From positions 55,621 through 119,620 of the forward strand of contig NZ_FUXG01000014.1 in assembly GCF_900167095.1 (NCBI RefSeq): 64,000 nucleotides of DNA. Direction: 5' to 3'. Shown in pieces: positions 8,293 to 18,314 of the stretch. The number at the start of each line of letters is the position of its first letter. Positions within the stretch are counted from its first letter, which is position 1. This DNA comes from Oceanospirillum multiglobuliferum (GTDB lineage Bacteria > Pseudomonadota > Gammaproteobacteria > Pseudomonadales > Halomonadaceae). Both the position numbers and the translations under genes were made by a program. The notes beneath the pieces were generated by a model. That model saw nothing but the letters and a program-made list of their open reading frames with translations, did not search any database and was not told where the DNA came from.

Positions 8293-9921
8293 ATGGCTAC
8301 GGAAATTGTTTTTATGCCAGAAGTAGATGGCAGCGGGGATGTTATTGAGTATTGCGTTGAGCTAGGCGCGCAAATCGCAATAGATGATCCTCTGATTGTT
8401 TTTGAATCTGATAAAGCTTCAATGGAAGTACCCTCCGCAGTTGAAGGTATTTTAGTTGAATGGTTGGTTGAGCTAGGTAGTAAAGCAGAGTCTGGCACAC
8501 CTTTGGCGCGTATTGAGTTAGTTGATACTGTTTCTGAAGTTGAGAAAAACAAAACCTCTGAGGTTGCTGAGAAAACGGCTACGGCTGTGGAGCAACCCTT
8601 AGTAGAGGAAACAGCACCGGCTCAAAGCGTGACGATTGAAACAATTACCATGCCTGAAGTAGAGGGCAGTGGTGATGTTATCGAATATTGTGTGGACATT
8701 GGATCGCAGATCGAAATTGATGACCCCCTTATTGTCTTTGAGTCAGATAAGGCTTCAATGGAGGTGCCAGCATCTGCAAAAGGTGTATTGATTGAATGGC
8801 TAGTTGAATTGGGTAGTAAAGCAGAGTCAGGCACACCTTTGGCGAGGGTTGAAGTTGTCAGTTCAGCCCGTGCAGGCGCTCAAAATAAAGTGTCAGCACA
8901 ACCTGCTCAAACACCTGCTGCATCTGTTTCTCATGCGGATAGCATCATACCGCAAAAGCCTGTAACGCTGGCACCAGCCGTAACAGATATCGCACAGCCT
9001 GTTGTATCGGCAGAGGTGTATGCAGGGCCTGCGACCCGAAAATTAGCGCGAGAGTTAGGTGTAGCCCTAAATAAAGTACAGGGTTCGGGTAACCGTGGCC
9101 GTATTTTAAAAGATGATGTTAAGCGCTTTGTTAAGCAGCAGATGTCTCAACCACAAGTAAGTGCAGCCCAATCTCTATCGGGTTCAGGTATTCCTGCAAT
9201 GCCTACAGTGGACTTCAGTCAGTTTGGTGACATTGAGGAGAAAACGCTTTCAGGCATTGCCAAGGCAACCTCAGCGCATATGACACGCTGCTGGCTGAAT
9301 ATTCCTCATGTCACGCTATTTGATGAGGTTGATATTTCGGAGCTAGAACGTTTCCGAGCACGTTGTAAGCCTGAACAGTATGGTATGGAGAAAAAACCAA
9401 CGGTTTTACCTTTTATCATCATGATCATTGCTAAAGCGTTGCGCCGCTATCCGCAGTTTAATAGCGCTCTGAGCGCCGACGGCGAAACCTTAATCTATAA
9501 GCAATATATCAATATCGGTATTGCTGTAGATACGCCAGCAGGGTTGGTGGTGCCGGTCATCAAAAATGCTGACCAGAAGAGTATTGCTGAGTTAAGCCAA
9601 GAGATTGCAAATTATGCTGCTAAAGCCCGTGACCGGAAACTGAAAGCAGAAGATATGCAAGGTGGGTGTTTCACTATTTCCAGTTTAGGTGCGATGGGTG
9701 GCACTGGCTTTACCCCTATTATTAATGGCCCAGAGGTGGCGATTTTAGGTGTGGCTCGCTCAGAAATTAAACCGGTTTGGAATGGCGAAACATTCTTGCC
9801 CGCTACTAAATTGCCACTGAGTTTGTCTTTTGATCACAGAGTGATTAATGGCGCAGACGCAGGGCGATTTATGTCGATGGTACATCAATGTCTTGCGGAT
9901 ATTGGTTGTACTTTGCTGTAA
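8293..9921 (+). CDS. aceF: Pyruvate dehydrogenase E2 (dihydrolipoyl acetyltransferase), two lipoyl domains
   Basis: The 542-residue protein carries two lipoyl domains (about 2-78 and 117-192), each with the lipoylation motif ESDKASMEVP. Next come an Ala/Pro/Val-rich linker, a peripheral subunit-binding domain (ATRKLARELGVALNKVQGSG) and the acetyltransferase core ending with SFDHRVINGADAGRF, which holds the catalytic histidine. E. coli AceF has three lipoyl domains, so this is a two-domain form. It forms the core of the pyruvate dehydrogenase complex and transfers acetyl groups to CoA. An AGGAG ribosome binding site precedes the ATG. The two lipoyl modules are highly similar even as DNA. Confidence 0.96.
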   Translation: MATEIVFMPEVDGSGDVIEYCVELGAQIAIDDPLIVFESDKASMEVPSAVEGILVEWLVELGSKAESGTPLARIELVDTVSEVEKNKTSEVAEKTATAVEQPLVEETAPAQSVTIETITMPEVEGSGDVIEYCVDIGSQIEIDDPLIVFESDKASMEVPASAKGVLIEWLVELGSKAESGTPLARVEVVSSARAGAQNKVSAQPAQTPAASVSHADSIIPQKPVTLAPAVTDIAQPVVSAEVYAGPATRKLARELGVALNKVQGSGNRGRILKDDVKRFVKQQMSQPQVSAAQSLSGSGIPAMPTVDFSQFGDIEEKTLSGIAKATSAHMTRCWLNIPHVTLFDEVDISELERFRARCKPEQYGMEKKPTVLPFIIMIIAKALRRYPQFNSALSADGETLIYKQYINIGIAVDTPAGLVVPVIKNADQKSIAELSQEIANYAAKARDRKLKAEDMQGGCFTISSLGAMGGTGFTPIINGPEVAILGVARSEIKPVWNGETFLPATKLPLSLSFDHRVINGADAGRFMSMVHQCLADIGCTLL

Positions 9922-9995
9922 ACCGCTTGTGATCTTGCCAGCAAGCGGAGTTGTTAATTGTAGTCCTTCCCTATACGGCTAAGCCAAGCTGTTTT

Positions 9996-10023
9996 GAGTG
10001 GTTCTCACGAACCACTCTTTTTT
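9996..10023 (+). terminator. Rho-independent terminator after aceF
   Basis: GAGTGGTTC (9996-10004) pairs with GAACCACTC (10009-10017) around a 4-nt loop and is followed by six T residues. A perfect 9-bp stem plus a T-run is a textbook intrinsic terminator. Confidence 0.9.
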
Positions 10024-10062
10024 CAGTATTATCATTGCCTATAAATTTTTTATAAAAAACTG

Positions 10063-10090
10063 TTGCTTTTCATGAGGATACCTCTATAAT
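10063..10090 (+). promoter_or_regulatory. Sigma70 promoter of tRNA-Asn
   Basis: TTGCTT (10063-10068), a 16-bp spacer and a perfect TATAAT (10085-10090). A GC-rich discriminator follows, as expected for a stringently controlled stable RNA promoter, about 20 bp before the tRNA. Confidence 0.75.
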
Positions 10091-10111
10091 GCGCTGCATC
10101 TCTTAGAGAGA

Positions 10112-10187
10112 TCCCTGATAGCTCAGTCGGTAGAGCAGTAGACTGTTAATCTATTGGTCGCAGGTTCAAGTCCTGCTCGGGGAGCCA
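10112..10187 (+). tRNA. tRNA-Asn(GUU)
   Basis: A 76-nt cloverleaf with acceptor arms TCCCTGA/TCGGGGA, D-arm GCTCAGTCGGTAGAGC, anticodon loop with GTT and T-arm GGTTCAAGTCC, and an encoded CCA at 10185-10187. Confidence 0.95.
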
Positions 10188-10193
10188 AATTTA

Positions 10194-10225
10194 AAAGCCA
10201 GCTTACTAGTAAGCTGGCTTTTTTT
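10194..10225 (+). terminator. Terminator after tRNA-Asn
   Basis: A completely palindromic AAAGCCAGCTTACT/AGTAAGCTGGCTTT stem lies directly downstream of the tRNA and runs into seven T residues. Confidence 0.9.
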
Positions 10226-10547
10226 ATGCCTGATATTTACCTCACGCTAGTTTGCCCCTCGATTCCCATATCTTCTATAAAGTGACTATTTAGTCGCATT
10301 TAGTCCAGCAAATTTGCTAAGAAAGCATTTGACAGATTTCTGTTTTTGCCGCATTGTAATTCCATAATCAAACGGTCGTATGAAATGTTTGTATGAAACA
10401 CGAAGTCGACTTAATCATCAGTTCAAAAGCATTGGCAGTAAGCAAGGTTGAATGCGGGTTCTAGAATTGAATGACAGAATTCTGAACAGTTGTTATGAAA
10501 CCGCTATGCTGAATACAAGAACAACCACCCAATCGGGAGTACAGTGG
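10226..10547. other. fadB upstream region with direct repeats
   Basis: About 320 bp without a convincing gene. At about 10371-10403 there is CAAAC, a 13-bp spacer and GTTTG, plus a direct repeat CGTATGAAA / TGTATGAAA. These could be an operator for a fatty-acid-responsive regulator; I cannot match them confidently to the known FadR or PsrA consensus. An in-frame upstream extension of fadB (from 10452) is treated as untranslated leader. Confidence 0.35.
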
Positions 10548-12695
10548 ATGATTTACGCAGGTAAAGCCATCAGGGTAAATGAGATCGAAGGCGGCATTGC
10601 TGAGTTAACCTTTGATCTACAAGGTGAATCGGTCAACAAATTTAATCGTGCGACCATTCAAGAATTAGGTGAGGCCACGTTAGCGCTGCAAGCGGCACAA
10701 GGTTTAAAAGGCTTGGTGATCAACAGTGCTAAAGATGTGTTTATTGTGGGCGCAGATATTACTGAGTTCCATGACGCCTTTGGCCAGTCGGAAGAAGAGC
10801 TGGTTGCCATGAATATGGCAGTACATGAAGTCTTTAACCGTGTAGAAGACCTACCTTATCCAACGGTTACTGCGATTAATGGTATTGCACTAGGCGGTGG
10901 TTTTGAAATCTGCCTATGTACGGATTACCGCGTTGCGTCAACTGCTGCCCGCGTGGGTTTGCCAGAAGTTAAACTCGGCATTATTCCAGGTTGGGGCGGC
11001 ACCGTGCGTTTACCTCGTATTATTGGTAACGATAACGCCATTGAGTGGATCTGTGCATCTAAAGAGAAAAAAGCAGAAGTTGCGCTGAAAGAAGGTGCTG
11101 TAGACGCACTTGTCGCACCGGAGCAACTACGTGCAGCCGCCATTGATCTGATCCATGAAGCCAATTCTGGTCGTTTAAACTGGCAAGCAAAGCGCCAAGA
11201 AAAACTAGAGCCGCTCAAGCTGAACATGATCGAATCGATGATGTCGTTTGAAACGGCAAAAGGTTTTGTAGCGGGTCAAGCGGGTCCTCATTACCCAGCA
11301 CCGCTAGAAGCCATTAAGAGCATGCAGAAAGGCGCTGGCGAAGGTCGTGAAAAAGCCCAGAAAGCTGAAGCCAAGTGCTTTGCTCGTATGGCGCGTACCT
11401 CGGTTGCACAAAGCTTGGTGGGCTTGTTCTTAAATGATCAGCTACTTAAGAAAAAAGCAGCGGCTTATGAAAAAGACGCGCAGCCTGTTAACAAAGCCGC
11501 CGTTCTAGGTGCGGGCATCATGGGTGGCGGTATCGCTTACCAGTCGGCCTCTAAAGGCACGCCGATCATGATGAAAGACATTCGTGAAGATGCGCTGCAA
11601 CTAGGCTTGAACGAAGCTAAGAAACTGCTGACCAAAATGGTTGAGCGCAAGCGCATGACGCCAGAGAAAATGGCCGATGCGTTAAATGCGATTCGCCCAA
11701 CCTTAAGCTACGGCGACTTTGCTGATGTTGATCTAGTGGTTGAAGCGGTTGTCGAAAATCCAAAGATCAAAGGTGCGGTATTGGCGGAGCTTGAAGGTCA
11801 AGTGGCTGACAACACCATTATCACTTCGAATACGTCTACTATCTCAATTAGCTCACTGGCTGAAAATCTGAAACGCCCTGAAAACTTCTGTGGTATGCAC
11901 TTCTTTAACCCAGTGCACAAAATGCCGTTAGTTGAAGTGATTCGTGGTGAGAAAACCAGTGAGAAAGCCATTGCGGCAACCGTTGCTTATGCCAAAAAAA
12001 TGGGTAAAACCCCTGTTGTGGTCAACGACTGTCCTGGTTTCTTAGTGAACCGCATTTTATTTCCTTACTTCGGTGGCTTTATGAGCCTGATCGAGCACGG
12101 TGCAGACTTTAAACGTGTCGATAAAGTGATGGAAAAATTTGGTTGGCCAATGGGCCCTGCTTACCTGCTAGATGTCGTCGGCATGGATACAGCGGAACAC
12201 GCTAACAATGTGATGGCGGCAGGCTTCCCTGATCGCATGGCACGTGAGGGCGAAACGGCTCTGAGTGTGATGTTTGCAGCAAACCGTTTGGGTCAGAAAA
12301 ATAAACAAGGTTTCTATCTATACGAAGAAGACCGCAAAGGTCGCTCTGTGAAGGTGATGGACGATAGCGTTTATGACCTGTTGAAGCCTCTGGTTAAAGC
12401 GGAACGCGAACTCACAGATGACGAAATTGTTGCACGTATGATGATTCCGCTGTGCATTGAAACGGTACGTTGCTTAGAAGATGGCATTGTTGCAACAGCG
12501 GCGGAAGCGGATATGGGCTTGATCTTCGGTATTGGCTTCCCTCCATTCCGTGGTGGTGCGCTGCGCTATATCGACAGCATCGGCTTGGCAGCATTCTGTG
12601 AACTGGCTGACCAATATGCGCCAGAACTGGGTGCGCTATATCAGCCAACTGAGAAGATGCGTGCAATGGCCGCTGAAGGCAAAACCTTCTTCTAG
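10548..12695 (+). CDS. fadB: Fatty acid oxidation complex alpha subunit
   Basis: FadB combines enoyl-CoA hydratase/isomerase (N-terminal) with 3-hydroxyacyl-CoA dehydrogenase (C-terminal). The ATG at 10548 is chosen because GGGAG lies 9 bp upstream and [10 protein letters not shown] aligns with the usual FadB N-terminus, giving 715 residues (E. coli 729). The hydratase motifs are [17 protein letters not shown] and [16 protein letters not shown]. The dehydrogenase has the NAD fold [17 protein letters not shown] and the catalytic region [20 protein letters not shown]. It acts in the cytoplasm as an alpha2beta2 complex with FadA, encoded 52 bp downstream. Confidence 0.95.
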   Translation: MIYAGKAIRVNEIEGGIAELTFDLQGESVNKFNRATIQELGEATLALQAAQGLKGLVINSAKDVFIVGADITEFHDAFGQSEEELVAMNMAVHEVFNRVEDLPYPTVTAINGIALGGGFEICLCTDYRVASTAARVGLPEVKLGIIPGWGGTVRLPRIIGNDNAIEWICASKEKKAEVALKEGAVDALVAPEQLRAAAIDLIHEANSGRLNWQAKRQEKLEPLKLNMIESMMSFETAKGFVAGQAGPHYPAPLEAIKSMQKGAGEGREKAQKAEAKCFARMARTSVAQSLVGLFLNDQLLKKKAAAYEKDAQPVNKAAVLGAGIMGGGIAYQSASKGTPIMMKDIREDALQLGLNEAKKLLTKMVERKRMTPEKMADALNAIRPTLSYGDFADVDLVVEAVVENPKIKGAVLAELEGQVADNTIITSNTSTISISSLAENLKRPENFCGMHFFNPVHKMPLVEVIRGEKTSEKAIAATVAYAKKMGKTPVVVNDCPGFLVNRILFPYFGGFMSLIEHGADFKRVDKVMEKFGWPMGPAYLLDVVGMDTAEHANNVMAAGFPDRMAREGETALSVMFAANRLGQKNKQGFYLYEEDRKGRSVKVMDDSVYDLLKPLVKAERELTDDEIVARMMIPLCIETVRCLEDGIVATAAEADMGLIFGIGFPPFRGGALRYIDSIGLAAFCELADQYAPELGALYQPTEKMRAMAAEGKTFF

Positions 12696-12738
12696 CCAAT
12701 AGTTGATCACGCTAAGCCAAGCTTAAACCGAATTTTAG

Positions 12739-13923
<1,185 letters not shown>

Positions 13924-13951
13924 GCGTCTGTCACCTGACAGATACTCGAAT

Positions 13952-13982
13952 CATCGGTGGGCACTGAACCCGCTCACCGATG
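13952..13982 (+). terminator. Hairpin after fadA
   Basis: CATCGGTG (13952-13959) pairs with CACCGATG (13975-13982), 28 bp after the fadA stop. There is no T-run, so it is likely a 3-prime stabilising structure or part of a Rho-assisted end. Confidence 0.45.
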
Positions 13983-14081
13983 TGCACTTGAAGGCATCTA
14001 GTGACTCTGGTTTAAGTTGTTAGATACTTCTTAGCATGAAATGGCACCTGCATAGTTCACTTCACAAGATTAGATTGAAGT

Positions 14082-14113
14082 ACCGACTTTCTTCACGGCG
14101 AGTCGGTTTTTTT
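14082..14113 (+). terminator. Rho-independent terminator downstream of fadBA
   Basis: ACCGACT (14082-14088) and AGTCGGT (14101-14107) form a 7-bp stem with a 12-nt loop and a run of seven T. The 13924-14350 stretch holds this, the hairpin above and the leader of the TetR gene. An open frame at 14036-14251 spans the terminator and is not credible. Confidence 0.75.
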
Positions 14114-14350
14114 ATGTCTGAAGGAAATGGACCATCATTAAATGACACACCGATAAACCTAATTCAAGTGAAAGGGGCGGACATCCTTTCTGTTACCTGT
14201 ATCTTTAGATTTAGCGTGACTAAAAAAAACAATCTGGTCAGCCTGTTTTGAAACTGTTATTATATGCACTGCACAATTGGGGTTGTGTCAAACGTCTGCC
14301 TTGCACCCAGACGGATCGAAAAAACAAGTTCTCTACAGGTAAATAATGAC

Positions 14351-15004
14351 ATGACGTTATCGGCAGTAGAAAAGCAAGCTAGAAAGGTTCAAGAGTTCCG
14401 TCAACGTGAAGCGAATATTCTTGAGGCGGCGCTAGAGTTGTTTCTAGAACATGGCGAAGATCGCGTTACAGTTGAAATGATTGCTGACCATGTAGGTATT
14501 GGTAAAGGCACGATCTATAAACATTTTCGCAGTAAATCAGAAATATATTTACGCTTGATGCTGGATTATGAGCGTGATTTAGCGGATCTATTTCGTTCCC
14601 CTAAAATCTCTGCAGATAAAGAGGCATTGTCTCGTGCCTACTTTGAATTTCGTATGCAGGACCCCGCTAAATATCTATTATTCTCGCGCTTAGAAGATAA
14701 GCTAACTAAAACGGCAGGTGTGGGTGATTTGCTTGAAGAGTTACATCGTTTCCGAGCGATCAACTTAGAAAGTTTAACAGACTTGATCAGCGCCCGTATT
14801 AATGAAAATAAACTAGAGGATGTGCCTTCTTATTTTCATTATTGTGCACACTGGGCGTTAGTGCATGGCGCTGCCGCGCTCTATCAGTCACGTTTCTTCC
14901 AAGAAGTGATTCAAGATAAAGATGAATTCTTTACTTTCTTAATGGAAATTGGTGTGCGCATGGGCAACCGTGGGCAACGAGGTCGTAACAGAGAGGAATC
15001 TTAA
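14351..15004 (+). CDS. TetR/AcrR-family transcriptional regulator
   Basis: The TetR helix-turn-helix lies at about residues 25-65, with VTVEMIADHVGIGKGTIYKHFRSKSEIYLRLM, followed by a helical ligand-binding domain. The ATG at 14351 (MTLSAVEKQARK) is preferred over the longer in-frame extension from 14264, which has no family similarity; the product is then 217 residues. It lies just downstream of fadBA and 4 bp upstream of the radical SAM gene. Regulation of fatty-acid oxidation is possible from position, but no operator shared with fadB was established. Confidence 0.8.
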   Translation: MTLSAVEKQARKVQEFRQREANILEAALELFLEHGEDRVTVEMIADHVGIGKGTIYKHFRSKSEIYLRLMLDYERDLADLFRSPKISADKEALSRAYFEFRMQDPAKYLLFSRLEDKLTKTAGVGDLLEELHRFRAINLESLTDLISARINENKLEDVPSYFHYCAHWALVHGAAALYQSRFFQEVIQDKDEFFTFLMEIGVRMGNRGQRGRNREES

Positions 15005-15008
15005 ATTA

Positions 15009-15899
15009 ATGTTTGATGATTTTCCTATTCAATATATAGACCCTGTTTATCGCCCACCTAGTGAGGCTCGCTCGCTCATATTGCCTGTTACTAATGGCTG
15101 TAGTTGGAATCAGTGTACATTTTGTGAAATGTACACTGATCCTCAGAAGAAGTTTTATGCTCGTAAGGAGCAAGATGTATTAAACGACATTAATCAAGCC
15201 CGTCAACAGCTTGTAGGTGTCCATAAAGTTTTTCTAGCAGATGGCGACGCTATGGTTTTATCAACCCGTCGCCTCAGTGCTATTTTAGATGCGCTCAACG
15301 AAGCTTTTCCTGAGTTAACTAGAGTAGGTGCTTATTGCTTACCTAGAAATATTGCGAATAAGACAGTAGAAGAGCTAGTAGAGCTAAAAAACAAAGGGCT
15401 CTCTATTTTGTATGTTGGTATTGAATCGGGTGATGACGAGGTTCTGAAGCGTATTCAGAAAGGCGAAACAGCTGAATCAACCTACAATGCGGTCACTAAA
15501 ATTAAAAAAGCAGGGATCAAAACGTCAGTAATGGTGCTTAATGGTTTAGGTGGTACGAGATTGTCAGAGCAACATGCTTTGAACTCAGCCAAACTGATCA
15601 ACCGAATACAGCCAGATTATCTTTCGACATTGGTACTGACTTTTCATAAAGGTGATCGCAAATACAAAGAGGCTTTTGGTACCGACTTTGAGATGTTTGA
15701 CACGGCTAGCCTTTTAGCTGAGATGTACTGTTTTATCAATGCATTAGAGCTTGATTCAACCATATTTCGATCAGATCACGTTTCGAATAGATTAGTATTG
15801 AAAGGGGTTTTAGGGCGAGATAAAAATAGCCTTTTATCACAAATTGAAGATGCTCGTCAGCATGGTCGATATAGGAATATTTCTACTACTCAGATTTAA
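15009..15899 (+). CDS. Radical SAM protein with CX4CX2C cluster motif
   Basis: The 296-residue protein contains NGCSWNQCTFCEMYTDPQKK near residue 30, a radical SAM [4Fe-4S] motif with spacing CX4CX2C instead of the common CX3CX2C. LSILYVGIESGDDEVLKRI is the usual glycine/ESG strand of this superfamily. The chosen ATG follows AGAGAGGAA and gives MFDDFPIQYIDPVYRPP; the longer frame runs back into the TetR gene. It is co-transcribed with the TetR regulator (4-bp gap). The reaction is unknown; the sequence resembles COG1032-type radical SAM proteins. Confidence 0.75.
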   Translation: MFDDFPIQYIDPVYRPPSEARSLILPVTNGCSWNQCTFCEMYTDPQKKFYARKEQDVLNDINQARQQLVGVHKVFLADGDAMVLSTRRLSAILDALNEAFPELTRVGAYCLPRNIANKTVEELVELKNKGLSILYVGIESGDDEVLKRIQKGETAESTYNAVTKIKKAGIKTSVMVLNGLGGTRLSEQHALNSAKLINRIQPDYLSTLVLTFHKGDRKYKEAFGTDFEMFDTASLLAEMYCFINALELDSTIFRSDHVSNRLVLKGVLGRDKNSLLSQIEDARQHGRYRNISTTQI

Positions 15900-16003
15900 T
15901 AGCTGTGACTGATCTATAATTTAAAACAATCTTTATTGAAAAAAATACGATCAACTATTAATATAGTTCCTTAGTGATACCCCCCACAAAGAAGAGAGTT
16001 AAC

Positions 16004-16354
16004 ATGTTGATTAATACATATCGTCAAAAAGAGCAGCTTTTTCGCCAGCTACAGAAAGAACTTCAAGAGTTAGAAGCTCGTGATGACCTAAAAAAAGAGC
16101 TTGAATTTAAATCTGCTATTGAAGAAGTGATGGCACGTTTTGATAAAACTGAACGTGAATTAGTTCAACTATTTTCAAACGAATCAGCTGCTGCAACAGG
16201 TGATGAGCCTAAAACACGTCGCAAGCGCACTGCTCGTAAATATAAAAACCCAAATACGGGTGAAATTATTGAAGTACGTGGTGGCCGCCAGCGTAATTAC
16301 CAAAGCTGGATTCAGCTATATGGTAAAGATGTTGTTAAATCTTGGGCTATCTAG
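16004..16354 (+). CDS. mvaT: MvaT/MvaU-type H-NS-like nucleoid protein
   Basis: This 116-residue protein has an N-terminal coiled-coil oligomerisation segment (about 5-60, including LKKELEFKSAIEEVMARF). A basic linker follows, then the DNA-binding end YKNPNTGEIIEVRGGRQ...SWIQLYG, as in Pseudomonas MvaT. The family binds AT-rich, often foreign, DNA through an R-GGR type minor groove contact and silences it. The ATG at 16004 (MLINTYRQ) is behind GAGAG and matches the family N-terminus. It is monocistronic, with a strong terminator following. Confidence 0.88.
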   Translation: MLINTYRQKEQLFRQLQKELQELEARDDLKKELEFKSAIEEVMARFDKTERELVQLFSNESAAATGDEPKTRRKRTARKYKNPNTGEIIEVRGGRQRNYQSWIQLYGKDVVKSWAI

Positions 16355-16385
16355 TCGCTTAAAGATTTAGTAACAAGCCTATAAA

Positions 16386-16407
16386 AAGCAGCTACGGCTG
16401 CTTTTTT
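16386..16407 (+). terminator. Rho-independent terminator after mvaT
   Basis: AAGCAGC (16386-16392), TACG loop, GCTGCTT (16397-16403), then further T residues. It also faces the convergent end of the thiamine kinase gene. Confidence 0.88.
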
Positions 16408-16426
16408 GCGTTTAGTAATGCGGAAA

Positions 16427-17194
16427 TTAAGCCCTTACTTTATACCAAAGCTGTTCTAGTAATGCGCAAACTTTACCTGCAACCAACAAGCCTTGAGAAA
16501 AGACTAACTCTGGAAAATGCTTAAAGGCAGGTAATAAGTGAATCTCCTTGGGTGTTATTTGGCAATATTGATGTAAAGCATAAGCATCAAACCAAGGATT
16601 ACCAATACCCGCATATTCCCAATCAATTAATCTTATCTGCTCATCTTGTATGCATAGGTTTCCGGTATGCAAATCATGATGCGTTAGACAGCAAGCTACT
16701 ATTGGCAGTTCACTGAAATATTGTTCAAGTAAACAGAGTTGCTCTAGCCAGTAATCAGACTCCGTAACCTGAGAGAGCTGCACTCTGTATGACTCAAATA
16801 GTTGTTTATAGTTAATTTGTTCATCTCTATACCCATATTTTATTTGTTGATAATCAGATACTGCCTGTAGTAGCTGATTTTTTTCTAAAGTAGAGAGTAA
16901 ACTGCCAGATAGATTTACACCTTGATGCCGCATTACACACCAGCCCTCTTCAGGGTTGTTAGCAATGATTTTTAGCGCCCAAGGATAGGGTTGAATCATA
17001 TTGAGTACTTGAGCCTCTCTTGTGCGGTCTACCCCAAATGCTAGTGATTGAGGAGCATTAATACGTAATACCAAAACATGTATGTGATTACTGCCTTGAT
17101 ATAAATTATTGCTAGTGCCTTCCGTATCTAATGCTTTCCATTGCACTGGATAACCTAACTGTTGATTGACTGAGGTAAATATTGATTGATGCAT
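16427..17194 (-). CDS. thiK: Thiamine kinase-like phosphotransferase
   Basis: The protein belongs to the choline/aminoglycoside kinase fold. CLTHHDLHTGNLCI holds the catalytic aspartate and asparagine, and IRLIDWEYAGIGNPWFDAYAL is the DFG-like metal-binding segment. It is divergent from thiBPQ, the thiamine ABC transporter, so phosphorylation of imported thiamine (ThiK) is the most likely role. The ATG at 17192-17194 (MHQSIFTSVNQQ) gives 255 residues. An upstream ATG at 17236 would add 14 residues with no clear ribosome binding site. A choline or ethanolamine kinase is the main alternative. Confidence 0.7.
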   Translation of the reverse strand: MHQSIFTSVNQQLGYPVQWKALDTEGTSNNLYQGSNHIHVLVLRINAPQSLAFGVDRTREAQVLNMIQPYPWALKIIANNPEEGWCVMRHQGVNLSGSLLSTLEKNQLLQAVSDYQQIKYGYRDEQINYKQLFESYRVQLSQVTESDYWLEQLCLLEQYFSELPIVACCLTHHDLHTGNLCIQDEQIRLIDWEYAGIGNPWFDAYALHQYCQITPKEIHLLPAFKHFPELVFSQGLLVAGKVCALLEQLWYKVRA

Positions 17195-17295
17195 GACAGT
17201 TCTCGGTGGTTTTGGGTAATATGCACGGCACTCCAAGAGACAACGGAGGCGCTATATATTCAAATATACCAACTCAAGCGAAAAAGAGCCGAAAC

Positions 17296-18303
17296 ATGAT
17301 CATGCAGTCGAAAGGTTTTAAAACACAATACTTACTTGTATTAAGCTTGGTGCTAGGATTTTTCAGCAGTTCCGTGTTTGCTAAGACGCTTAATGTTTAT
17401 ACCTATGACTCTTTTGTATCTGATTGGGGGCCTGGGCCTAAATTGAAAGCTGCATTTGAAGCTCAGTGTCATTGCGACTTAAATTTTATCGCGGTTGAGG
17501 ATGGAGTTAGTATTCTTAACAGAGTGAGAATTGAAGGTAAAAAGAGCAAAGCAGATGTGTTGTTGGGTCTAGATAATGGCCTCATTGAAGAAGCGCGCCG
17601 CTTAGGTCTTGTACAAGCGCATGGGCTAAAAACAGATCAAATTAAAGCGGAGTTAGAGTGGCAAGATCGTGATTTTATGCCATTTGACTATGGCTACTTT
17701 GCTTTTATTTATGACAGCCGAAAAATAACAGCACCAGCCCAGTCTTTAGATGAGCTGATACAGTCAGATGCACAAATTATCTATCAAGATCCGAGAACCA
17801 GCACGCCAGGCCAAGGTCTTATGACATGGATAAATGCTGTGTATGGCGAAAGTGCGGCAGAGTCTTGGCAACAGCTATCTAAGCATACCGTTACCGTCAC
17901 AAAGGGCTGGTGGGAGGCTTACAGCATGTTTTTAGAAGGGGGGAGTGACTATGTGCTCAGCTACACCACTTCACCTGCTTATCATGCGATTGTTGAGGGG
18001 CATGAATACTACAAAGCTGCGTTGTTTGCAGAAGGACATGTGGCTCAGGTTGAAGTGGCGGCTATTGCAGCCAATAGCGCTCAGGTTGAGTTGGCTCAGC
18101 AGTTTGTTGCATTTTTAATCTCTCCTGAGGCGCAGCGCATTATTCCAACAACTAACTGGATGCTACCTGTGATTGACGGTGTTGATTTACCAGCGGCTTT
18201 TGACCAGTTGATTAAACCCCAGCAAATTGGCTTCTCTAATGAAGAGATCAGTGCTCAGCGTAAGCAATGGCTACAACAGTGGCGTCAAGCCGCTAGCCAT
18301 TAA
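17296..18303 (+). CDS. thiB: Thiamine ABC transporter substrate-binding protein
   Basis: ThiB is the periplasmic thiamine/TPP receptor. After a signal peptide (LLVLSLVLGFFSSSVFA) the mature protein begins KTLNVYTYDSFVSDWGPGP, characteristic of ThiB. Other typical stretches are DVLLGLDNGLIEEA, DFMPFDYGYFAFIYDS, DPRTSTPGQGLMTWI and KGWWEAYSMFLEGGSDYVLSY. The start is taken at ATG 17296 (a second ATG is at 17302); an upstream GTG frame has no signal. It is first in thiBPQ. I searched the leader for a TPP riboswitch and did not find one. Confidence 0.9.
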   Translation: MIMQSKGFKTQYLLVLSLVLGFFSSSVFAKTLNVYTYDSFVSDWGPGPKLKAAFEAQCHCDLNFIAVEDGVSILNRVRIEGKKSKADVLLGLDNGLIEEARRLGLVQAHGLKTDQIKAELEWQDRDFMPFDYGYFAFIYDSRKITAPAQSLDELIQSDAQIIYQDPRTSTPGQGLMTWINAVYGESAAESWQQLSKHTVTVTKGWWEAYSMFLEGGSDYVLSYTTSPAYHAIVEGHEYYKAALFAEGHVAQVEVAAIAANSAQVELAQQFVAFLISPEAQRIIPTTNWMLPVIDGVDLPAAFDQLIKPQQIGFSNEEISAQRKQWLQQWRQAASH

Positions 18304-18314
18304 TTCATACAGAC

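Noticed and set aside
10452..10547. N-terminal extension of FadB
   Set aside because: The extension has no family similarity and the ATG at 10548 has a better ribosome binding site and aligns with known FadB starts.
14036..14251. 71-codon frame between fadA and the TetR gene
   Set aside because: It spans an intrinsic terminator and lacks any recognisable feature.
17195..17295. Possible TPP riboswitch ahead of thiB or thiK
   Set aside because: Neither strand shows the THI-box core (CTGAGA and the ACCTGATCTGG-like segment); only short chance matches.
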